This document shows, piece after piece, positions 54,792 through 64,000 of a stretch of DNA of 64,000 bases; position 1 is the stretch's first letter, and each line of letters starts with the position of its first letter. This DNA is from Heliocidaris erythrogramma (Eukaryota; Echinodermata; Echinoidea; Camarodonta; Echinometridae), in NCBI GenBank assembly GCA_025617745.1, contig CM046863.1, positions 16,248,875-16,312,874 of the forward strand, given 5' to 3'. The notes beneath the pieces are model-generated. The model worked only from the letters and a program-made list of their open reading frames with translations. It ran no database searches and had not been told where the DNA came from. The position numbers were made by a program, and so were the translations under genes.

Positions 54792-54905
54792 TAGAGAGAG
54801 GGAGAGAGAGAGAGAGAGACAGACAGACCGAGAGACAGACAGAGATAGAGACAAAGAGAGAGAGAGAGAGAGAGAGAGAAAGGGAGAAGAAGAAAGAAAG
54901 TGAGC
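54792..54905. repeat. (GA)n microsatellite
   Basis: GA dinucleotides with GACAGACA interruptions run for over 100 bp. Arg/Glu frames on one strand and Leu/Ser frames on the other are artefacts. Confidence 0.9.
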
Positions 54906-55407
54906 ATGTTGAGAGAGCGAGCGCTTTTGTCTTCCACCGTTCTGTTTACCGTTTCTAGTCTTAGTGTTCCGTTGACAAGAAATATTATAATATTATTTTA
55001 AGTATATTCGTCTTTTTAAGGTCCGAATTTTGATCATAGTCCTCGCAGAAAGTTCTCAACATATCTACATTGCTTTGAGGTAGGTAGCGTATCCTTAAAT
55101 CATTCGATATCTTAACTTTTTAAACCATTTCCAAATTCGAAAAGAAAATAGAGACTCCTAAAAATAACTAATAATTATTCGATGCATTGACTGGAGAAAG
55201 CTGGTATGCATATACTCTCGTCGAAAAAAGTTATGATTATAATGGTATGAAATACATTTTTGAGCCATTTCACCATTTCACCATTTTCTGAGCCTCTCTG
55301 CACTGCATCTACAAATGAAATGAAATTTAGAACATTTGAGTTGATAACGACCAGAAATAGCATTTGTATGCACAGCAAAAACATTGCACCGAAGGCCCTC
55401 CCCATTT

Positions 55408-55436
55408 GCCAAGGCCGTACGCAGATTTTTTTTCCT

Positions 55437-55486
<50 letters not shown>
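55408..55486. repeat. 50-base G homopolymer after a repeat-end motif
   Basis: CAAGGCCGTACGCAGATT (resembling hAT-type non-autonomous element ends) and a T run are followed by 50 G at 55437-55486. A second run of 14 G lies at 55566-55579. The length may be uncertain because such runs assemble poorly. Confidence 0.7.
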
Positions 55487-55488
<2 letters not shown>

Positions 55489-55579
55489 AGATGATCGCTT
55501 TCAATTATTGGATCATTTAAAAGTCTAAAACCCGATTAAAATAAAAGTATGATTTTGAAATTTCTGGGGGGGGGGGGGG

Positions 55580-58127
55580 CAACTGCACCGTTATCCTTTG
55601 TCCTTCACATGATACAGGCTTTTCAGATTAGCTGGAGTGATAAATGAAAATCCAAAAACAAAGTCCTTTATGATACTGAATTTGAATTGAACGATTGCAA
55701 ATAACCGCATTTGAAAAACAGAAAATCGGTGATCATTACATGGGAGGGTGGGCTTAAAACAAGCAAGCAAGAAATGTGGTGAGAATGTAAAATGAAGATT
55801 TAATGACTCGAATCTACGGTCTTTCCGCAGAAAGAAATGTAGATCTTGGAGGGAATCCGATTCACAAATTGGCACGACGAATTGGTTGTCTGTTTGTGAT
55901 TCTCTCTATTTGAAAAGAGGAGAAAGATATGCCTAGTTTGCAGTATAACATGCGTACATGAACATGATGAAGAATCTTCTGCTAAATTCAGCATCATGAA
56001 CTCTCCTCGATCGAGGCGAAAAGAAACAAGTTTTAATCTAATCATATGCATATCACAATAGTTATATTTATTGCCCAATTGTTGTGGAAATATTACAAAA
56101 ATACACCGATTCATTTCTTTGAAACGCCAATATCTTCCTTAGAAGGATACGACTTCCACCAGAAGATTCACCCTAGACACACACACACCCCAACACACAC
56201 ACACAACAAAAAGAATAGTAAAAAAAAATACTCCCCATACGAAACAGGAGCAGTTTTTTGCAACTTTCAGAATTTTGACAATTTCATATAAGATAATTCA
56301 TTGATTCCTTTTTTTTTGTTCATGTTTGTAAACACATTTTCGTAGTTCTTTACGCCTAGCCTTACACCAATTGTAGGGGAAATGAATATTTTTGACTGAC
56401 AATGTAATCTTTGTGCAAAAGATTTATTTATCAATTTGGTTTGGAAAAAGTGGGGTCGGTTATATAGGGTCAACATTTTCGAATATCGTGACACGCCAGA
56501 CAAAAGCACCATTTTTAGTGTGAAGCTTCCTTATAGTATATAAAATGATTTGAGTCGAGGAGCCCTCTCGAAATATGTCCGTTACCATGGCAATAGGCAA
56601 ATATCCAAGATAACCGCCATTTATGCTAGTCTTCGGCCATGCACGTAAGACAAAATCCTATTTCATAACTCTTTATTACGGAATTTATTTTTTCAGTCAA
56701 ATCATGGAAGACCTTTTTGTTTCAGTTTTAACCAAAGAAAAAATCCGAAAAATAAAGATTTGCCGTGGCAATACTACTTTCATTTTCGCTGTCTTGGAGC
56801 CGGTTTTCGGCATAGGGGTGCATGGTCTTCGGCCACATGCACAAAATCAATGGAGAGTCGCGCGGTCCAAGCAAGCGTCCCACGCCAAAACATCTCACAC
56901 ACAATCTGGTCAAAAACCAGCGCAGCGATATCAAACGCTGACATCGCAATACACACTATAATTATCATGCATAATTTTGGATGTCCTACGTACCCTTTTC
57001 ATCTTTTTGAATGTGCAATATTAGAATATAAGAATATTACTATTTTGTCTACCTTTTATGTTGATTGTTCTTTTATGATTGTAAACACAACGACATAGTT
57101 TTCCATACTTTCCAACCATGTTTGCATATAAACTGAACAGTGCCCTTTATCTCATAATTATTTAATGTATAATAACTTTTTAGATGTATATGGTATTTTT
57201 ACAATGTGTTGCCAAAACAAATTTTCCATGTATTATTGTAAATCTTGAGTGAATAAAATAATTGAATTGAAACAAAAACAAGAATTGAATATATATATAT
57301 ATATAAAATCTAATAGATTTCAGTTGGCAATTAATGTATTACTAGGTGTTCTTCTTATATAATATAATGAAATATGTCATTAAAAAACTTGGTACAAGAA
57401 TTATTAGTATAAGAAGAAGAATGATAACTTTACTTGTATTGAGTATCTTCGTGAGCTTGAATTGACACTTTTGTTTTTCAATTGAACAAAATTAATTTCA
57501 GAAATCAGCGACCGTTTTTATATTTAATGTTATATATTTAATGTTCATGCATTTTTTATATTCTGTCATCTGTTACTCGTCACATTATCTATAACCTCCA
57601 AACTAAGGCGGATATCAAAAGTCTGTTTTCAGCATCACAGTTTAAATACGTTTCTTTGTGAGTTATTATCTTAGTGTTAATAACGTAAAAACTGATGGAA
57701 ATTTGTAAGTAATCTTAGTTTTGATCTGGATAAATGAAGTGGGTAAATACTGCCGATGAACGAACATTACACTAACGTTATGCCAATATTATAGAACGTG
57801 AAGATGGTTTGTCATATCCCAGCAGTTAATTTATTACAGGTGATTTTGTTTATTCACCTGACCATGCAGCTAAGTTGTTATAATTGTGAAATAAACTGTC
57901 CACAAGTGAAAATAAGTGGTATACTGTAATAAATAACTCTGTAAAATGAGGTGTTGGAATAATCAAAATCATAATAATTCGAATTCATCTTGTGAAAGTC
58001 ATAAACAATTAAAATCCGGACACAAAATGGTACCCGTGGGACTACATAAACATATGACATAAGAAAATTGACCGAAAGGTGTCAACCGTTCTAGTCGTAT
58101 TTGGAATACGAGGGCAGTTCAAGGGCA
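55580..58127. other. Rest of the 4.2-kb spacer of the inverted repeat
   Basis: No recognisable protein. AATCTTGAGTGAATAAAATA then ATTGAATTGAAAC near 57240-57272 resembles a LINE 3' end or a poly(A) site. (TA)n occurs at 57292-57305. Frames up to 112 residues around 56.6-57.1 kb overlap in all phases and lack motifs. Confidence 0.4.
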
Positions 58128-58845
58128 ATCCTTGTCATTGACGCCTTTCCATATGTTCCACGTGCCATTAAAAATTATGATATTATTTCTCATGGATAAC
58201 GAAAAAGAATGAGAAAGCTCACAAATTATTCCTCACTTTATCAGAACTCAACCTTCTCTTTATTATTAATCCTATCCCACCCTCAAATCTTTGAGGGTTT
58301 CGTGTTTCATTATTCCTCGTTGTCCAGTCGAAATCTATATGACACGTGACCTCTTGTTCATATCAAATTCATGATTCATCTACCCATCAATCTATAGCCT
58401 CCCTCTTCCTTGGACATCTGTTTCTACTTCATGGTTTTAAGGTGCTTACCAGTCATTAAACGCATGGTTATATCTTTCAAAGTGAAATCGCTCAAAATAA
58501 TGTCCTGTGGTGTCTTACAAACATAAAGATAATGCTAGGAAAACAAACCTACATCATCATGAACATGTAGCATATGTAGCGTCTTTCACCAAAGCTCCAG
58601 GGCGTACAGCACATGAGACCAACAGCCCACGAGACCGACGGAAAACGAGAACGACAACCCAAGATAGAGACGGCCCACGAGAACGACAGACCATGAGACC
58701 GACGACCCTGGGAAGTTCGAAAGAAATTGGACAAATAAGAAGAAAAATAAAAATGCTTGAACCTTAAGATCACTACACCTGTGTGAATATCAAATGGGCA
58801 TATTCACTCATCCGACTGTGTCGTTATTGGGGACAAAACCCCTTT
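58128..58845 (-). repeat. Right arm of the large inverted repeat
   Basis: Inverse of 53209-53912, ending GGGGACAAAACCCCTTTTA. Differences are scattered point changes and short indels (for example an extra ATCATGA near 58370). Confidence 0.9.
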
Positions 58846-58990
58846 TATTTTTCGAATATGATTACCACAGAGGAGGTTATAAAAATAAAAATGTGTGTAT
58901 ATTGAAAAAAAAAAGAAATTGAAATCGATGCGTTAATTGTGCCGAAAAATATGTCACGCGACAAAACTAGCGTCGTTGGCGTTGCATCGT

Positions 58991-59240
58991 GATGGTGCAA
59001 TACCCAAATTTCGTCATGGGTGACAACATGATGTGCAATACACAAATTTCGTCAAGGGTGACGACATGATGGTGCAATACCCAAATTTCGTCATGGGTGA
59101 CGTCATGATGGTGCAATACCCAAATTCGGTCAAAGGTCATGGCTGACCGGAAATCAGGGTCAAATGTCATGGCTGACCGGTAGTCGGGGTCAAAGGTCAT
59201 GGCTGACCGGTAGTCGGGGTCAAGGGTCAAAGGTCATCAA
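58991..59240. repeat. Two adjoining tandem arrays (38-39 bp x4 and 30 bp x3)
   Basis: The first unit (GATGGTGCAATACCCAAATT and TCGTCATGGGTGAC) starts at 58991, 59030, 59068 and 59107. The second (CAAAGGTCATGGCTGACCGG) starts at 59131, 59161 and 59191, with a partial at 59221. The second carries GGGTCAAAGGTCA, a DR1-type nuclear-receptor site, in most units. Confidence 0.85.
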
Positions 59241-59920
59241 AAGAGACTGAGGTCTAACCCTTATCTACTACTGCGGGCTTGGTTATTTATTCTCGGGAAA
59301 AAAAGTTACATGGAAAAATCATAAAAAATACATACGAATATCATGTAGACCTAGTCCTATCTAAGGTGATTATTTTATTGTCGTATGATTTAAGGGCATA
59401 CTAGGTGAGGGGCTAAGAGGCGATTTTACCTCAACGAGCTTTTAATTTCACCGCGAGAGGTACTTGTTCACAGTCAAGAAGCACATTTTGAAGCAGAAAT
59501 TAACAGGAGCGCAGATTTGGGAGGACCGCCACCGCTAGTGAGGAAGGGGAGAAACTACTTAGGGGAGGGGATGGGTGACCATGCACAGTGCCAGCTTTAA
59601 TGCTAAAGGGCACAACCGTGGCATGCTACTTGAACCAATAATGTGGCATATCAAACTTGTATCCACAAAAGAAACTATTACGCCCCTCCTTAAAATTTCA
59701 ACCCATAGCAACCCTCCGAAAACCTGATAGGCCTATAACTTTACAACAGTAATAACGTTCCTTTTTGACACAATATATTTCTCTCTGAAAAAAGCCCCTT
59801 TTTACAAAATCCTGGATCCACTGCCCTGTAGGCCTATAGTCGTGTTAGACAAAAACATGTTTATTCTGTCATCAAAATAGCAAAACTCAAACAAATCAAC
59901 CAAAAGTAATATGGAGGGAT
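59241..59920. other. Unassigned sequence
   Basis: No gene, tandem repeat or element ends are recognised. Confidence 0.4.
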
Positions 59921-60040
59921 GGGTGGGGGGGGGGGGGGGGGCGAGATTATTATCATTATTTTTTTTAATTTTTATTCTTTATTTTTTATTTTATTTTTTA
60001 TTTTATTTATTTATTTATTTTTTTTTTGGGGGGGGGGAGG
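59921..60040. repeat. G runs and (TTTA)n low complexity
   Basis: G17 at 59925-59941, then T/A-rich (ATTTT)n, then G10 at 60028-60037. Possibly the remains of one palindromic element. Confidence 0.6.
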
Positions 60041-60119
60041 GTGAGGCGTAGCTCCTGAATGTACGTTTGATACGGCAGTTAGCTGTTTCTTCGTGTCCCA
60101 GGGATCCCACGTCGAAATT

Positions 60120-61600
60120 CCAGTAGAAACCAGTAGAAACCAGTAAGGATATTATACGGGGGTGTCTACTGGTTTTAGGATTCTAATGGTTTCTACGGGG
60201 ATTCCAGCAGAATTCCCATAAAATCCATTAGATCTCACTGGCGTGAAGACCAGTATAAACCATTAAAATATCTACTGGTCAGAAGAACGGTACGAAAATA
60301 CAGTGTCAAATTGATAGAAACCAACAGGAACCATCCGATTCAACTGGATAAGACCAGCAAAAACCATCAAAAACCAGCTAAGACTCGAACTGTAAGAAAC
60401 CAATAGAAACCAGAGTAGTCTACTGGTTTTAAAAAGGGCTGTATTACCAGTAGAAACCAATTAGATCCAGTAGACTCTATACTGGTTTGAAGAAGAGTGT
60501 CAAAATTACAGAGTCAAACCATTAGATTCAATTAGATTGAAGACCTGTAAAAACCATCAAAACCAGCAGAGACTATGTGGTTCATATTAAGGGTATTAAA
60601 TCAGAGTCAAACCGTAAGAAACCAATAGAAACCAGAGTAGTCTACTGGTTTTAAAAAGGGCTGTATTACCAGTAGAAACCAATTAGATCCAGTAGACTCT
60701 ATACTGGTTTGAAGAAGAGTGTCAAAATTACAGAGTCAAACCATTAGATTCAATTAGATTGAAGACCTGTAAAAACCATCAAAACCAGCAGAGACTATGT
60801 GGTTCATATTAAGGGTATTAAATCAGAGTCAAACCGTAAGAAACCAATAGAAACCAGAGTAGTCTACTGGTTTTAAAAAGGGCTGTATTACAAGTAGAAA
60901 CCAATTAGAACCAGTAGACTCTCCTGGTTTGAAGAGAGTGTCAAAATTACAGAGTCAAACCAATAAAAACCATTAGATTCATTGGATTGAAGACCAGTAA
61001 AAACCATAAAAAACCAGCAGAGACTATGTGGTTTATTTATATTAAGGGTTAAATCAACGTCAAACCCTAAAAAATGATAGAAACCAGAATAGCCTACTGG
61101 TTTGTAAAAGAGCTGTATTACCTGTAGAAACCAGTTAGAACCAGGAGACTCTACTGGTTTGAAGACGAGTGTGTTAAAATACAAAGTCAAACCAATAGAA
61201 ACCATTGTATTCAACCGGATTGAAGACCAGTAAAAACTATTAAAAACCAGCAGAGACTATGTGGTTTATATCAAGGGTATTAAATCAAAGTAAAACCATT
61301 AGAAATCAATAGAAATCAGAATTGTCTACCTAGTTTGAAAAGGGGTGTATTACAAATAGAAACCAATGAGAACCAGGTGTATTTACTGGTTTGAAGAAGG
61401 GTATCAAAATACAGAGTCAAACTAATACAAACCATTCAATTCAACTGGATTGAAGACCAGTAAAAAAAAACCCATCAAAAACCAGTAGAATGTATATAGT
61501 ACATGTATTCAAAATAAATAACACAGAGTCAAACTCGTATTAGAAACCCAGTTAAAACTAGTATAAAATATACCAGTTCAAATCACTGTATCACCAATTG
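60120..61600. repeat. ~221-bp satellite-like array, about 6.5 units
   Basis: The landmark GTAAGAAACCAATAGAAACC starts at 60393, 60614 and 60836 (221 and 222 bp); more diverged units follow near 61066 and 61296 (about 230 bp). Units are rich in AAACCAGTAGA and its inverse TCTACTGGTTT, so each has inner dyad symmetry. The first two full units are almost identical. Confidence 0.9.
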
Positions 61601-62203
61601 ACGCATTTGCTTTGTGAAAAAGATACCAGTTGAAACTACTATATCCGATTGTCACAAACCTTGTGTCAGTTTTCCAACTTGGTCTTTCCATTATGTTTTC
61701 CAATGCCATCTGTTAATGGAAACAGCAGTTTTTCCCTAATGCCTTGGTCCAGGGGCGGCCGCACAGAAACGCTGTTGGTAGCGGCTTTGTTAGCGCTAAC
61801 AAGTCACAAACAAATCAGCCACTAACAACGCGGGCAAGATGACCGCACAGAAAGCGCTGTTAGTGCGCTGTTAGACACTCGCGCTGTTACAGCGCTGTTA
61901 ATGGATTTGAGCCATAGAGTTAGGCAAAATCTATGATGTGTGCGTAGTGATCTATGTATAGATTGATGAATCTTGTTGATGCAGCATAGCACAGTGCGCG
62001 TGCGTTGTGTATTCACGTTTTAAAATGTATATTTGCTGACAAATGACCAAAATAAACATGACATTCCGAATTTCGAATACAGATATCATAATAACAATTC
62101 CCAAAAGTAGTATCATGGGAGAAGCTAAGGAAAAGCACAGCTTGTTAAAACGAGGTTCCCCAATAACAGAGAGAATTAAGAAATACATGTATGTAATTAT
62201 GTA
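61601..62203. other. Sequence with AGCGCTGTTA repeats
   Basis: AGCGCTGTTA and close variants (ACGCTGTTGG, GCGCTGTTAC, with the inverse TTAGCGCTAACAAG) recur five or six times at 61768-61905, possibly one small palindromic element. The rest is unassigned. Confidence 0.4.
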
Positions 62204-63070
62204 CCCTGATAGCAGAAAGTGGTAAAAATTACGTGATATTTACGTCGTGGTTTTCGTCTTTTTGACGTCCTGTAATTACGTCAATAAGACGACAACTTGC
62301 ACCAACGCAAGACGTCAAGAGGACGTCTTATATTGACGTCATCTGTACACTGCAAAAACTGAAGTGCTGAGCACTTTGTGAAGGCATGCATAGGGACTGC
62401 TCTCAGAGTGCTATTGAATGCACACAACGTGCTATTTCAGCACTGCTAAACATTCACCAAAAATTATTTGGGCGAGCTTCGAACCAGGGTCCGCTGATCG
62501 AGAATTGCTGGCCTTACCGCTAGACTTACTCACATTGTACGATTTAGAGCAGAAATTGTTACATAGTGAATTTACGACACCACATAGTTCATGTTATCTA
62601 CTTGACTCCCATGACTAAACTGGATTGCAAGAAGCATTTGTTAGTCCATCGGTAACGTCAGCGGCTCTCAATCAGCGGAACCTGGTTCGAGGCTCGCCAC
62701 GGTCACAATTTTTGTGCTGGTAAATTAGCACACTACAAGTGCTATAAACAATTTTTGTACAAGACGTAGAGATGACGTCAAAATAAGACGTCCTCTTCAC
62801 GTCTTGCGTTGGTGTAAGTTGTCGTCTTATTGACGTAATTACAGGACGTAAAAAAGACGAAAACCGCGACGTAAATATCACGTCATTTTTAACACTTTCT
62901 GGTATCAGGGAAGAGGAATGAAGACGTAGAGATGACGTCAAAATAAGACGTTCTCTTGACGTCTTGCGTTGGTGCAAGTTGTCGTCTTATTGACGTAATT
63001 GCAGGACGTAAAAAAGACGAAAACCACGACGTAAATATCACGTCATTTTTCACACTTTCTGCTATCAGGG
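62204..63070. mobile_element. Foldback element packed with GACGTC, TA-flanked
   Basis: Outer ends CCCTGATAGCAGAAAGTG and the exact inverse, with TA on both sides. Arms of about 140 bp contain GATATTTACGTCGTGG, GACGTCTTAT and TTGACGTAATTACAGG type sequence. The right arm is present twice (62758-62911 and 62926-63070). In the middle two tRNA-like heads face each other (GAGCTTCGAACCAGGG near 62475 and CCTGGTTCGAGGCTCGCC near 62680). Confidence 0.85.
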
Positions 63071-63347
63071 TATAGCAATAAAGAGACGAGACAAGACGTG
63101 TGTAAAAGGAAAAAACAACAATACACACACAACATCACTAAAACATCAAGATAAAATAAGCATACTATGAACTAGTATTATACTAGCAGTTAATGTCAGC
63201 CTATTGGGTTTATATAGTAGTAGAAAAACCAGATACACATAATACATGTATGTGTATTAAGTATGAATAAAAAGATGTCTTAGGAAAGTTTTTGTTTATG
63301 TTCCGTTTAGACACAGGCAGAAAACCAAATACTGTACAGTTGTTATG
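63071..63347. other. Unassigned sequence
   Basis: No gene or repeat is recognised between the foldback element and the next short element. Confidence 0.3.
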
Positions 63348-63609
63348 CAGTGGCGTATCCAGGGGGTGGCGCAACAGGCGCGCCCCCCTATTGACCGTCG
63401 TAAAATTAAAAAAAAAACTTGGAAAAAAAAGTTGTTCATTAAAAAAGCTTCAAAATTGGTCACATATAGGATTATTTTGCATCTCAGCCCTTCTTCAGAA
63501 GCAAGAATTTTCCAAAGGGGAGGGGGCACCCCTCCCCTTAGACCCCTCCCCCAGGACGGCGATCAATAATGCCTGCCTCCCCTACTGGGGAATCCTGGAT
63601 ACGCCCCTG
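63348..63609. mobile_element. 262-bp hAT-like non-autonomous element
   Basis: Ends CAGTGGCGTATCCAGG and CCTGGATACGCCCCTG with TTATG on both sides (63343-63347, 63610-63614). Such ends are typical of hAT-like elements, although those usually make 8-bp duplications. The open frames inside are not protein-like. Confidence 0.75.
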
Positions 63610-64000
63610 TTATGGACTTACACTGTAAGAGCTAATTTGATAACGTTTAAGATTTCTTCTAAAAGATTTAAGACAGGAAGCTTGCTTTAGATTTAAATCA
63701 AGATGATTTCAATAGAAGGGCCCAGTTTAGATTAATGTTTTCTGGGCAAACTGAGTACGAAGAAGTGGTAAATGAAAGAAAGATGATTGTCGTGTAGAAT
63801 GCCTATGTATTCCATCATTCGTTGTAAGCATTGATTGTAAAACCTGAGGCAATTCATGAATTCGTACTTGATACATTAAACTGCCTATAACTGGTAATAA
63901 AACAAATCGTTTAGTCTCAACGATTTATTTCCAAAGAATAATATTTTAGACGGAGCTAGTCTAGGTTTTTTCAAAATTATTCTCATCACCCGTTTTTGTA
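63610..64000. other. Unassigned sequence to the window edge
   Basis: No gene or repeat is recognised. Confidence 0.35.

Noticed and set aside
56623-57098. Two 112-residue frames
   Set aside because: They overlap each other and opposite-strand frames, have no recognisable motif and no splice or start context.
1-64000. CRISPR arrays, rRNA genes, bacterial operons, LTR retroelements
   Set aside because: I looked for regularly spaced direct repeats, rRNA motifs, tightly packed ORFs and gag-pol type frames and found none; the tandem repeats present are satellites.

Overview
This window looks like animal nuclear DNA, most likely from a sea urchin or a close marine deuterostome. It is AT-rich and about 90% non-coding. 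It is full of short palindromic transposon families with TTAA, TA or GGGCCC-type ends. It holds one recognisable housekeeping gene spread over ten small exons, and a second gene encoding paired death domains, a class that is expanded in echinoderms. The organism is inferred from this general character; no marker gene fixes the species. There are no bacterial operons, CRISPR arrays or rRNA genes.

Region 1 (2.5-21.7 kb, + strand) is a complete ten-exon gene for the very-long-chain 3-oxoacyl-CoA reductase HSD17B12. I rebuilt it exon by exon: every junction has GT/AG, every phase closes, and the product is 322 residues with the full SDR catalytic set and a C-terminal KKXX ER-retrieval motif. Its introns hold palindromic elements, a GAT microsatellite split by an insertion, a LINE 3' remnant, a Tc1/mariner-like inverted-repeat element that itself carries a tRNA-derived SINE, and a final intron that is nearly all (TCTCTR)n.

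Region 2 (21.8-31.6 kb) is dense nested repeat: about ten pogo/Tigger-like copies with other elements inserted into them, and a 161-bp tandem array.

Region 3 (32.2-37.1 kb, - strand) is a three-exon gene that I assemble into a 247-residue protein with two death domains joined by a Pro/Gln-rich linker. Its last exon is short and easily missed. Intron 2 contains a Crypton-type tyrosine-recombinase element on the opposite strand, with its catalytic residues still visible but two frameshifts. A hairpin element sits 25 bp inside the same intron.

Region 4 (40.4-44.5 kb) is the least explained part. It is a cluster of duplicated modules with a duplicated tiny ATG exon, a duplicated 179-bp internal exon, a 138-bp near-perfect palindrome that includes the 3' splice site, and a 692-bp inserted element with 8-bp target duplication exactly at the palindrome centre of the second copy.

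Region 5 (46-64 kb) has no convincing host gene. It holds a broken CR1/Jockey-like LINE interrupted by an insertion with an 8-bp duplication, a pair of ~0.7-kb arms in inverted orientation 4.2 kb apart, twin perfect palindromes, a tandem array of nuclear-receptor DR1-like sites, a ~221-bp satellite, a foldback element packed with GACGTC, and very long homopolymer G/C tracts.
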